Shown: positions 23,746 through 36,346 of the stretch, in pieces
Numbering within the stretch: position 1 is the first letter of the stretch
Layout of the letters: every line of letters begins with the position of its first letter
Origin: Apis mellifera
Taxonomy: Eukaryota > Arthropoda > Insecta > Hymenoptera > Apidae
Length of the DNA stretch: 64,000 nucleotides
Direction: 5' to 3'
Assembly: GCF_003254395.2 (NCBI RefSeq)
Contig: NC_037641.1
Span: 4,942,001-5,006,000 of the forward strand
Notes under the pieces: model-generated
The model's input: the letters and a program-made list of their open reading frames with translations, nothing else
Databases searched by the model: none
Told to the model about the DNA's origin: nothing
Program-made: the position numbers and the translations under genes

Positions 23746-26700
23746 ATTTATATCGATATTGCGTATCGTAACCTCTTGAGACAACTTTCCAATGATTATA
23801 TATATATTTTTACTCGCAATTATCGAGAAGAATATTAAAGATTCCTCGATTCCTTTTTTTATCCACCTTCTGAAAAAATTTTCTACCTTCCTCGTTTCGT
23901 ATATAAAATATACAATTCTGGGATAACTATAAGTTACACTCAAAGGGATAAAGTTTCGAAAGGAAATTACACTCCCTCTGTAAAACGATCCAAATTTATT
24001 AATGTTCCATTTTCAGAAATTTGTTTATAAATACGAGGGAATAAAAATGAATGGAAGGAAGGCGAAACCGTGCATTCTGTCCTCACCCTTCCAACCTCCC
24101 TTCTCGAGGGGAGGTGAAACTGGGAAGAAGGGGTGGAGGAGCGATTTATACATTTATCGAGCGGGCAGTGATACCCGGGTCGAGAAGGAATACGTAAATA
24201 AAGGAGGACGAGGAGGATATGTAGGTCAGGGGGATGAAAAGTAACGAGTCAGACTGGATGGACATGAATGAATGAACTCGGAGAGGCGGCATCGCAGTCG
24301 CGAGGGAGAAACGTAAGAAAAACGGTGGACAAAAGGGACAAGACAACGGGTGGAGGAACCGTGGACGAGGGATGGAAAGGAGGGTGGAGGGGTGCGCGTG
24401 GAAAATAGGTCAGAGAGGAGGGAAAATAGAAAAAAGAAAAGAGAAAAGAGAAGAAAAAAAAGCAGCAGAGCGCGTTAAGAGCCCGAGAGTTGTTCGCTCG
24501 AAACATCATAGAGCGATATGGAGCGAGGAGGGAAATGCGGGTTTCTTACCCTTAGAACCGGTTTCCGCGGGGGTGGAAAAATATGGCCGCGATTAAACGC
24601 GCTCGTGTTTCAAGCTTGTTAACGGGGGATGCGGTAATTTCAAAGAAAGAAATTTTTACGATAGTTTTCGGAGAAGAATTGTGCGTGTTTTTTCTTTTTA
24701 CATTTTTCGAATGAATGTTTTATTACACTTTTATATTATAGAGCTTTTAAAGAGAAGAATTCTTTCTTCTCCGTGAGAAGAAAATATTTATAGAAGGAAG
24801 GGAAGTGAATTGTTCGATCTTAATTGAGATTCGTTAATTGTGAAGAATCAGAAATTTTTCGAAACCAATAAATTCGTAAGTTCAATCAATGAAGAAAGTA
24901 ATTACAAACGAACGAAAATACGTATTTTGGGGAGGGTAATTATTAACATTTTCCTATTTGCGTTTTGCTTTGATGTTAAACAGCAACGGGGTAAATATTT
25001 GAATAAGAAAATTAATGAAACTTCCCAAACTATTTATTTTTCGGAAGGAAAGGAGTTATTCGAGAGAATTATAATTAATTACGTTGAAAAAAGAAAGTTA
25101 TATGTGTATATTTAAAATAATATCACGGTGTCTTTTGGGTGCTAAGTTCGGCGCTAAGGCTAGGATTATACTAGCGCGACTAGAAATACATACAATCCAC
25201 CCGGTGCTCAAGTATACAATAATAAACAGAGTTGCAAAACAAGCACATACGATTCCAAAAATTCACCTCGGTAATCAAAAGAAAACGCGCATCGCGTGCT
25301 GCATCGAGAAATAAAAATATCTAAATACAATGCCTGATTCGAGAGCTAAACCTATCGAAAATCAAAAAGGAACGATCGCAACAACTCTTCTACGCGTAGA
25401 ATCGCATACGCGAAGCTCCAAAAGATTATTTCTAAAAAAGAAAAAAAAAAAATACTCCACGTCAAAAATGAAGCAACCCCTGCAATCTCGCCGACAAACG
25501 AAGCTCCAAAAAGGTGAAGGCAGAGAGAATCCGGTCAAAGGCGAGCGAGAGAGAAAGAGAGAGAGAAAGTAGGAGAAAGACAGCCGGGTAGAGGAACAGG
25601 TAAGTAAGAGAGAAAGAGAGATATGGGTCAGAGGATGGACCGGACGGAATATTGATCCGACTACCTCACGATAGTTGCCTGTGTTGCGCTATGCTCTGCC
25701 ATGTTTCCTTTCTCTCTTTCTCTCCCAACACCCGTAGAAAGAGGATACACACAGCCAGGTTAAAGATTGTTGCAGTTTACCTTACCTCTGCTGTTGTAAT
25801 TTTAAATCGAACGGGGAGAAAGTTGGCAAGATTAAAAGGTTAATGATGCGATGCAAATTTGAAGAAGAGGGGTACAGTGAGAAGGTAGTTCGTTCGAGAG
25901 AGAGAGATAGAGGAAGAGTTGTTTAATTTGATGATTGATGCGGTTCGCGGCGATTATAGGTTAATTCGATGAGCGATACGAGAATAAAGAGGGAAGACGT
26001 TTGATATGTATTTTTGTACTTTCCATGATGGATGTACGAGGAAGTAAATATTCGTGGAAGAGAGGTGGGGGGCAAGGTTTGGCTGCCGGTTTATTTGAAT
26101 ATTTCACATCGGTGGGCCATGCTCTCCAAAGAGAATCGATTTTTCCCTAATCGAATTGCTCGCGTATCCATCATTCGTGTTTAATTTAATCGATGGAACG
26201 AAGAATCTATTATACATATATATAATACAATTTGAATATTCATTATAGGAATTAGAGGAAGAATACTTTTATTAAAATAATAATTCAGAGAGAAAGAATC
26301 GTTTGCTGTGATAACATGAATTAAATAAATACGAAGATTCCGTTCTCTCTATTATTCGACTCGAATAAATCGAGGGAAGAAAATCCGTGGATCCGAACGT
26401 TGCCAACGTTCGACGATGCAACGAGGCGCTAATTTACAGCTTAGCCCAGAAAATCTAGCCCCCCATCAATCTCCTCCCGAAAACAATTCTCCCGAAGCGA
26501 AAAGGCGTCGCGTATGACGACGGACCTCGTAAATCTCGAGCCGTGACGGTTTATTGTCGACGATGAACAACCTCCTCGTAAAAAGCCTCGATCCCCTCGT
26601 ATATCGAATAGTTCTCGCCGACGACGTTTCCAAAAATACGCGATGATTCAAAAAAACAACCGCGGGCAACCGCGCGAAGATAGAGGCAATAACTGGCGCA

Positions 26701-27067
26701 TTTTACAGGCAGAGACTGTTCAACAGTTGTTCCTGTTCCAACACGAGAAATAACGTAATAGTTTCAAAAGCTGTTCGCTTGTGTTCGGTTTGTTGATATG
26801 GATCTGGAAGCAGCAAGTTGCGGGGGAGGGGGGAGGAGAAGTTATAGCCGCCACGAATAGGGATGATGATTCCGAGAGTAAAAATTCGGCGGATATATCG
26901 TTGTTGCACAATTTTAAAGAACGATTTCAACTAAATTTCAAGGATAAATCTATCTTATCCAAAAGAATTATTAACTTTATAATCTCTAAATTGCTATGAT
27001 TGAATAGTATTAATTCAAACCATCATTATTTGTATCATATCCAAGCAATACATTAAAAATAATTATA

Positions 27068-27518
27068 TAAATATTAGAAATCATCTTGCATGATTTGCAT
27101 CGTTAGATTTTCGAATCTTGATTAAATTGATCTTCTCGTAATTCATTATCTTTCTCGCCAATGGAGGACTGGAAATCAAGCAAGTCACATCACTATGTTG
27201 ACACGTAATTATTAAATATTATAATTATTTAATATTATAAAATATTAGAAATCATCTTGCTCGACTTGCATCGTTAGATTATCGAATCTTCTCGTAATTC
27301 ATTATCTTTCTCGGCAATGGAGGAAGTCAAGCAAGTCACACCACTATGTTGACACGTAATTATTAAATATTATAAAATATTAGAAATCATCTTACTCGAC
27401 TTGCATCGTTAGATTCTCGAATCTTGATTAAATCGATCTTCTCGTAATTCATTATCTTTCTCGGCAATGGAGGACCGGAAGTCAAGCAAGTGGCACCACT
27501 ATGTTGACACGTAATTAT
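27068..27518. repeat. Three-copy tandem repeat, unit about 134-171 bp
   Basis: Copies begin at about 27068, 27241 and 27375, each with AAATATTAGAAATCATCTT and ending near GTTGACACGTAATTAT. Copies 1 and 3 keep a TGATTAAATTGATC-like segment that copy 2 lacks; copy 2 also lacks a short piece after AATGGAGGA. Copy 1 carries an extra AT-rich spacer. High identity between the copies points to recent duplication. The unit has no coding frame and no recognisable transposon ends. Confidence 0.9.
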
Positions 27519-28756
27519 CGTTGCGTGCACAGGTACACGTGTCTTTCCGCTGCTCCGTTGGTTCGATTGTTTGAGTTTGGAACGAGGTACACGGAAGGGA
27601 AGCCTCACGTCGACGCGATAAAGGATGGAGGAAGGCGACGAGGTTCATTTTTGAAAACGTTTCTCCGATGAACGTTCTTCGAAATGAAATCTCTAAACTT
27701 AAGAGACTTCTTCTTCTTCTTCTTTCAAGCATTTTTCCAGATTAACACGTGCCGTGTTTCCGTGTACAATTATCCCTTTAATCGGTTGTTTATCGCGTAC
27801 GGATAAAGTCATTATACGAAGATGACGAATATAGCTTGCATTATGAAAATTCTCATGCATGGTCGACATGGTGGCACAATATCAAGCGATGATACGCATT
27901 TCGAGCGTGCACATTGTCAGACTGAATCATAAATAGAATTAGAGAAATTTTGAAAGTCGATGTATAGAAGATGAGGAGGAGAAATTAAATTGGAACGATC
28001 GAATCTTGTAATCTTGATATCGCGTGTATAAAACGCGAAATTAATACAGAGAATCGAAAGATAAAAACTTCGAAGCGAAGAATGACGAATAACGTGAGAA
28101 AATTGCAACGTATGTAAATGGGATTTAGTGGGAGAAAGAGAGAACAGGAGTCAAAAGTCGCGGCCACTCCATTAAGCGTTTTATGCGAGCCGAATTCTGT
28201 GCTAATATTTGCACAAAAGGAAGTTCTCCAACCAGCAATCGTACCTATCGCCCTCAAACTGGCCAGGTAAAAAAAGTTCGATACCGAAAGTTTACAGTTT
28301 CCTCGCGAACTTCCTCTCACTTTTGTCGTCACGAACTTCTGAATCTTCTTGATAAAAGAGGAGAGAAATGTATCGACGTTACGCGTAATCCATGATAACA
28401 GTTCTTTCGACTCTCTTCTCCATTAAAAATTCGAATATATTCGCCAATTTCTTTCCGAGTAGATCCACGAGTTCGAATTATTCCGGTGGAAAATGTCGTA
28501 CCCTTAAATCTACTCTGATAATGCAAAAGAGAAGCGAGATTTACGAGCCACTCCGAGAAATCTGAGGATGGAAAATTTATGATCTTAGTTCGTAGTTTTT
28601 GAATATTTTTCTCGTCTCTTTGTTAAATATAATAATAGAGGTAGTTCAAACTGGTATTCACAGGAGGAAGAAATATTACGGAAATTAAAGGATTTTTAAA
28701 TTTGGATTTATTGCATTAGATGGTAAACCGCTAGGTAGGTCGAATAAATACGTGTG

Positions 28757-28919
28757 TTTGAACAACCGAAATTCGGATAATCAACGTTCCAACGTCGGAT
28801 CACCCTCATCTCGATCATTTGAATAACCGATAATCAACGTTCTACCGTATTACATCACTCATCTCGGTCATTTAGATAATCGAATTCGGATAATCGACGT
28901 TTTACCGCATTAGATTACC

Positions 28920-28920
<1 letters not shown>
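28757..28920. repeat. Degenerate tandem repeat, three copies of 50-61 bp
   Basis: Copies start at about 28757, 28818 and 28871. The shared core is a GATAATC(A/G)ACGTT block followed by an ATCATTT or GTCATTT junction into the next copy. Point differences are frequent, so the array is older than the one at 27068. A (CT)n tract follows directly. Confidence 0.75.

Positions 28921-28924
<4 letters not shown>

Positions 28925-28950
<26 letters not shown>
28925..28950. repeat. (CT)n microsatellite
   Basis: This is an uninterrupted CT dinucleotide run immediately after the degenerate tandem array. Confidence 0.95.
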
Positions 28951-28951
<1 letters not shown>

Positions 28952-30027
28952 CGCTATTTTGCAATCAACGTCATCCTCTGACTTCCATCCTTCGAGAGTA
29001 GTCAATTATCACGATCCATCTTGACGATCTCTTCATTATTAAAAACCAAGAAATTCCTCGTAATTATATATACACACACGTTCGATCTTATTTCTCATTA
29101 ATTTCTTTCTTTCGTGTCTGGAAGAAGATGTCTAAAGGCATCTCGCTCGATCATCGTGAATGAGTTGACGAGTGTGTGTTACAATGCGTGGCGAGTCGTG
29201 AATGGAGAATGCATCGTATTGATCTCGTTGTTTCGCCACGGCCGTCTCCACGTGATAATATAATCACTCAACTTTGTGTAGGGCCTTATGATAATCGCGT
29301 GGGCGGCGCGATTTCAAATAATTTCCGCGTCTCTTGTGGAATAATCGAGTAATCGAATACGAGAATCGTCGACGAGGATTTTTGCCAGGAGAAATTTCAA
29401 GATTTCTCTCGCGAAGAATAAATGAATGAAAAGGAAAAATGGCGAGTAGTCGTTGGAAGAAGCATAAGTAGGATAAATTGTGATAAATTAAAAAATATTG
29501 CGAGATTTCCAGTGAATAAATAAGAGGGGTCAAAGGAATACGTAGTTTTAAAATATGAAATTAAAATTCTCACACGGAATAAATAAATGAATAAATAGAA
29601 ATGCAAAATAACTTCTCTTGCGAAAAGAAGAAAGCTGAAATACTCGTTTATCGTGGATTACGAATAATTCCCGAATATTTCTTTCTGCGCGGAGAAGAAA
29701 AAAAAAAAAGGAAGAATACGAAGTTACGAGATGAAAAATATCCCGAGACCGGTGGCGCGGGAAAAATAAATAAATAAAGAAAGGATGTAGCGAGATAGGC
29801 GAGGAGTGAAAGGTACAAAGCGAAGGAGAGAGAATTCCAGACAGCCTGGTGCGCGTCCACGTGTCGTCACAAGGAGGAGAGAGTTACGCCGGCCACACTC
29901 TTTATACGGGTGAAGTTGGACGTGTGCCCGTCAAAGCTTCGAAAGTTCAAAGGAACGGCTCTCGAAACGACGTTGCACGGCCTCGTTCGACCGGCCAAGT
30001 TCGTCGAGCTTTCGATCGCGTCCAATC

Positions 30028-30046
30028 GGGGTTCGTCGAACCCCGC
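30028..30046. other. Perfect 8-bp stem, 3-base loop hairpin
   Basis: CGGGGTTC and GAACCCCG flank a GTC loop, inside a GC-rich island (about 29840-30130). No U-run follows on either strand, so it does not look like a terminator; its function is unknown. Confidence 0.6.
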
Positions 30047-33000
30047 CTGTTATCACAGCCACGATAAAGGTCTCCGATAATCGATCGCCGGAAAGGGTTC
30101 TCGGTCACCGAAACTTTCGAATTTATTTTATCGGGTTCGAGAAACGGATTCGACAAATATCTTTCCAATCGGTAAAATTGTTACTTGTTAACGATATAAA
30201 TATGTTATAATCGAGCGAATTTTTCTGAATACACTACGAAAAGTTGAGAAACAAAATGGAATTATATCTCGACAAAATAAAATATTAATTCAATCGCGTT
30301 TTGTGCGATGATAATCAAAGAATAAATATTATAAAATTTTATGGAAACGGAGGAAAAATTAAAGAAAAGAAATGAGTTTTGGAATTCGATCTTTTACCAT
30401 TTCGACGTGTGATGCGATAGGTTCGGGTTTTAAGCAAAAATTATGTTGTAACAAGGGTGGAAGTACGATGCAAAGTAGCACGATGATAAGCAAACAAGAT
30501 AAGCGTTATAAAATACACTATTGTTATATGCCGTTATAAAGGATTAACATTTACCTGTGTTGAAACGTGTTTGCGCAAATGTAATACGAAACACATACTC
30601 CATTACGAGTATCGAAAAATATTTTGAAACAATGATCTTCTTTTCACACCCAAATGAAAATTGGAAGAAAAAGAGTTCTTATAAAAATTTGATATCGCGA
30701 AACTGGAAATACGGAAACGTTATAAAAACGTTTCGTTCAAAAAAGAAAAGTTGATAATTTTTTCAGAGCTTCTTTTCGCGTTTCATTAATTAATTTAAAA
30801 ACGCGTGTTTCGAGCCAAAAAAAAAAGGAGAAGCGAAAATTATCCTTTTGAAAAGATACTCTTCCTAGAAACACGAGTTTCACGAGGTAAATGGTAAGGT
30901 TTAAACGAATTCTTCGAGATTCTCATTGAAGCACGAGGGATCGAAGTGGAGGCCCAGTTTTTCCTTGTATAAATAATTACACTATTTTAGCCAATTGTTT
31001 ACTATCCCACATATCGTAGTTGGTTTTGCTTATCAATGTAGGTCGTGGTTCGCTTTGTTCACAGGGATGCTTTCCTCCCTCTTTCGCAATAAAACGTATC
31101 GTCGATAAACATTTTAAACATAGAACACGCGAGAACGATGCTCCAATGTTTATTAATTTTAAACAATCGTCGTTTTATTACAACTAGAATCTCATCTTTC
31201 CTCCCCAGAAAAATACGCGGTATATATTTTTCCTTCTTCTTCTTTCTTTTTTTTTTCTATTAATTTCCTGAACGAGAACATTATCACGTTACGTTGAATT
31301 ATATTAATTTGATTTATGCATTCAGTAGCTCGTTTTTTTAGTCTTGTTAAAAAAACATAATCCAATGAATCTTCTCTTGCACGAATATTACAACACGTAT
31401 GTGTCATCGCTTATTTATACTATATTATTTATTTTCATTAGAAATTGCCAGTCTTGCTTTGCGTATCGACGAAACCACTTTCGATCCATCTATCCTCAAA
31501 TATGAATCAAAAGGCCACATTATAGTCTCTTGCTCGAATTTTCAAAGAGACCGTGAATACGTTGATTGCCAAGCGAAATGAAACTGCTTCCTCCATTATT
31601 GAAAGACGAACACTTCTTCTTCTAGATAGATATTTTGGAATCCGGCAAAAATTAACACCAGATGAATATTCCTCGAAAGAGAGAAGGGAAGGAGGAAGAA
31701 AACAGGAAGCGAAAATGAAAAGGAAGAAGCGGAGAGGGGTCAATTTGGCGCGTTTCGATCGGGCAAATCTCGATTAATTTAGCCGGTGCACGCGTCCGCC
31801 ACCGGCCGAGTTAACGAGCGTAATTAGATAAGCCGGGATTAGTCTGCTACGTAATTCACCGTGGATAATTGCAGTGTCATCGTTCGACGTGAAGCGATGA
31901 CGCTCGCTCATTCATCCGAGGACGAGGGGGAGAGTTTAACAGAGGAAACGAACTCTAGCACGCTAATCTCGTCCGAAAGCTCGTCGAGCAAAAGCAAATA
32001 ATCGATAACAGGATTGTTCGGTGCCCCCGTTTATTCGCCAGATTTTTTATTAATTCCCCATTTTCGGGGACGAATGTTGCGTTAAAGATATTATTGCATC
32101 TATACTTGATTTAGGATCAGAAGAATCGAGAGTTTTGCGAGTGATGGATCAACGGAGAGAGAGTATATAATTCGATGTTTGATCTTCCTTAATTCGTTAT
32201 TGTAAATTTCTTTATTGTGTATGTTTATTTATTTGTTGCACAAGTATCATTCTTGGATGTAAATTGAAAATTAATCACGCGTTTGTACATGCTTGTAATA
32301 AATCTCGATTAAGATCTGGCTAATGCGATAAATCACGTGCTAATCTTCCAATAATCCTTGCACGTTGATCTTTCTTAATTACACGTAATTTTAATTACGT
32401 CCCGTTAAACGGAATAAATATACACGAATTATAAATTTCAACTTATCTCCAAGTTTTTATCAGTTTTTCCATCGCGGGCGAGATCAGAGACACGTTCAAA
32501 GTGTAAATTTGTTGCGTCCGTTTATCCAAACAAGCAAATCCTTATCTCTCGATGTTTATAAATGTTTCAATTTTATGTTTGTATTTATCCACGATCGTGG
32601 ATAAAGATGAGCGTGCAAGCGAGATAAGATTGTGAACCTGCCAGCCACTCTTTCGACATCGATCGTTTCTTTTTTCTTCTGCGTATCTCGCCATCTGTTC
32701 GATATCGTTAAACAAATTGCAAATCGCGCGATTTTTCTTCTTCATTCTTCTTCTTCCTCTTCCTCCTCGAATACGAAAAACTGAGAAAGAAATTTAAATT
32801 TTCCGCCGGGCACAAGCCTGTTTTAATCCCATTTAAACCTCCATTCGTTTCGACGAATTCGCCGCCATCTATCTCACCCTCCTCCTCCTCCCCGTATCAA
32901 AGCAAAATCAAAGGATGCAATGGCTCGAAATTCGCGGCAACACTCTCGAATAATTCGTTTCCGGTGAAGTGGCGCGTTTTCCATTAACGCGGCACGAAAT

Positions 33001-33479
33001 CACCGCGTCGTAAAACTAATGGAATCCCCCTTGGCCGGGGAATGCCACGCGGGCTATCGATCCCTGGCAGCCAGACGGTTCCAGACCACGATGGAAAAGC
33101 CACGAAGACGAATGGAAAAACGTTCTACCTCTTCTCTCTATCCCCGTCGTCCCTTTTTTCGAAATTTCGGGAAAAAGTGTGCGATTGCTAATTTATGCAA
33201 ACGTGGTTCAACGCAGTTTATCGAGATCGAAAGTATATCGTGGGATTTTCCTGCCCGAGTAAAGACTATTTTTAAAAGTATTTGCTGACCGTTAATGGAT
33301 TAGATTCATTGGATTGGTGGTAATTTTAAGTGATATGTAAAAAAATGTGAGAAATAGAAATCTCAAACTCCATCAATGATTGTTAGGGTTGTTATTAAAT
33401 TTCTGTTCACACGCGTGGAATCGTGATTCGCGAACAGGCTCGACAACAATCCAATTCCTTCCAATTAAAATCAAGCACC

Positions 33480-33680
33480 CGTACATAAACCCCTCGAAAC
33501 TTGCAACAACGATCAAAACTTCTCCAACATTCGAAGGCCAATCTAGGACAAAGGGGGAAACACAATGCGCGTATCCAAATCTTGCAACATTCTCGAACCG
33601 CATCGACACTTCTCCAGCAATCTATAATCCGATCTAGAAGACGAAGAGGCACGATCCAAAAGACGCATCCAAATCGATCT
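33480..33680. repeat. Possible old duplication of about 90 bp
   Basis: Two blocks share the order CTTGCAAC...ACTTCTCCA(A/G)CA...AATCTA...ATCCAAATC with many substitutions. The flanking CAA trinucleotide run is at about 33680-33701. Weak, judged by eye only. Confidence 0.3.
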
Positions 33681-36322
33681 CAAACAACAACAACAACAAC
33701 TTCGATTTCTCGTCGAGAACAACTCTCCTTTCGAGCATAAAACGATTCTGACTGGAATTCTGATTCAAAGATCGAACAATCGAGGTGAAAGTAAATAAAG
33801 AAGCGGACAATAGCAGAAGCGAGATGGAAGATAAGCTTAATTTTCACCGCGAAGAATCGAACGAAAGGAGAAAACGAGGAGGAGCTTTTCCTATTGGAAC
33901 AATTTATTTCTTTCGTCTGGCTTCGCAAAAAACGAAAGCTCCCCCCCAAATGCAACGTTTCGCAAAATACTGGATGCGGTATTACACGTAGACACACGAA
34001 CACTGATGCACGCGTTTTATCGCTCTTCAAACGTCTCTTTCTCCCCAACGTTTGCGTTATATAGATTTTCGAGGTTGAAAGCTTCTAAAGTTCAGGAGTC
34101 AAAGCCGCGTACGCGCTTTTCAAAGAGCTTTCCCGCGCTCGTCATCGTCGCCAACTATGGCATCGTGCTTTTAGCTCGACGTCCCTCCTCGACGTTCCTC
34201 GACTCGTTCCCCCTCTCCCTCCTCCTTAACAAATCCCGATCCGCGGTGCAATCGCCTCTGTACGTGCCTCTCGCCGAAGGAACGAAAATATCGAAATCTC
34301 GCGCGATTGTTCTTCCGATAATCCAAGAAATCTGGCTTTTAAATCTTATGCGAGAGGAGACTTTGAACAAGTTTTTTCTTAATTTCTCCAATGATTTTTT
34401 TCCAATTAAATATTAATCATTGTATTTGAGAAATTTCATTAAGTTGCAAAGATTGTCATCGCGATACGAAGCAAGATTTCATTCAGAAGAACGAAGAAAA
34501 GAGAAGGAATTTTCTTTTCTCTTCCTTCCACTCCAATATAATTGTCCAACTTCTTGTAAATATCTTTTGTCGAAAGATTAAAGAATGGAGAATAAGTAAA
34601 TGATGAGGTCTAATGGTCGAACACGAATAGAAATGCAGTTGGGATAGGATAGGTTGTTTGGATGAATTTTTAGAAGGAGGAAGGAATAATTGGGGCCATG
34701 ATCGAATGATTATCGAAGCAATTAATAAATGGGTGTAATTTTCTTAGCATGTTTTTAATCCTCATCGAGATTATAGATCGGTAAACTTTTCGAGAGATAG
34801 CCATTTTTTTTTATTCGTATGGAAAATTTCATATTCCATGGAATTCTTATGGAAAAATTGAAAAGAAGAGTTAATCACAATAAGACCTTTAAACTTAAAC
34901 ACGGTTCTTCTTCGTATCTTTCATCTATTATCTCATTGCATAATCATTTTACGTTACTGATAACGCGTTATCAGGTCTGCGTCAACGACAACCATCTACA
35001 CGGTGTTGCGATAAGCAACAATAATTTTGCCTCATTCACCGAGAACATACAAATATTATAAAAGAAATTCGAAGATAAATCGAATCGAGGAAGATCTTCG
35101 ACATCATTCGACGTATAAAATTCTTCCAAACTAACATAAAAATCATTGTTACGACTAAAAATTTTAATCTTTCGAAATCGTGTCAACGATAATAAATTCT
35201 AATTTGTGCAACGCGAATATAGAATTAGGAGACGAAAGAATAAATAAATTTTAATGACGATAATAATTAATTGTACGATAATTATAACTCAATACAGAGT
35301 TGTTTTTACGACCGTTCTAATTAATAAATTTCGAGGAAAATCCAAAAATGATTAAGTAGATCGGTATTTATATTTGTAATCAAACGAGACTCGACTGAAA
35401 ATAGCGATTCATTTGTATTATTATTATTATGTGCGAGTATAAACGCGAGTAGATTAAATGGATCACGACTTTGGATGTGGAGGACATGATACGGGATTAT
35501 TCCTGATCTCAGAAATTTAAAGGCGTTCTTCATCTTTGGTTTCGATTCCTGTTGTCCTCTTATTACTTTATTAGCTCGAGAGAGGAGAGAATTCGAGAAC
35601 GGTGAGGATACAACTGTGGCAAATTTATCCGTAAAATTACCATTCCACCAGTCTAATAAAACGAAGTTTATACCGTCGAATTAGCTATAAACTTTGCCAA
35701 CCGTTTAATTCGAAACAGAATTAAATGCGATCTTAAAGAAATAAAAGTAAATATCTTTTTTTTTTTTAACTATGCATTGCTCGTTACATGTAAAAATCAT
35801 TTTTACGAGCCAAGAATTTTTAATTAAGAATGAAAAGTCATCCCTGAAAAGCCAGTAGTCAACTTCGATCAATCACTAAAAGCATTCCCGATAAAATAAA
35901 TTCCGATTTTCAAACTGATTGCAGCATATCTGTCTCGTAAATCAAATAACAAATGTACATACGGTAGATCCACGTAAGCGGAGTATTTTCAAACTGGTCA
36001 TTTTTACAAGGAAATGGAAGCGATAAAATTTGATATTCAAACAGATGTACGAGTTAAAGAACGAAGCTGTATTTTTTTTTCGCGTCACGTTGCATCCATT
36101 AAAAAAGGAAAAAAAAAAAAATAAAAAAAAAAAGATAGAAAAGGAGAGAGGAGAGTTAAATTGTCAAAAATAACAATTCTTTTTGCCGACGAAAAAAAAT
36201 CTATTCCATTCAATTTCCATATAAATACTCGCTCGCTATGTTCATCACGTTCAGTTGCGTGGAAATGTTAAAACGAGATGCATTGTGCATCGGAAAGTTT
36301 ATTTTAGATGGGAAAAAAGGAA

Positions 36323-36346
36323 AGAGAGAGAGAGAGAGAGAGAGAG
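36323..36346. repeat. (AG)n microsatellite
   Basis: AG dinucleotide run of about 24 bases after a short A/G-rich lead. Confidence 0.95.

Larger units (their letters stand above)
20921..27067. other. Non-coding block with purine-rich islands
   Basis: It contains the long TA microsatellite, a strongly purine-biased GC island at about 24040-24600, a second purine-rich patch at about 25490-25640 with a perfect splice donor, and an island at about 26380-26660. No protein-coding exon is supported. Confidence 0.4.

Noticed and set aside
25130..25260. Unusual GC-richer segment checked for a tRNA or other structured RNA
   Set aside because: Only a 6-bp inverted repeat (GCGCTA/TAGCGC) was found; no cloverleaf, A box or B box arrangement.
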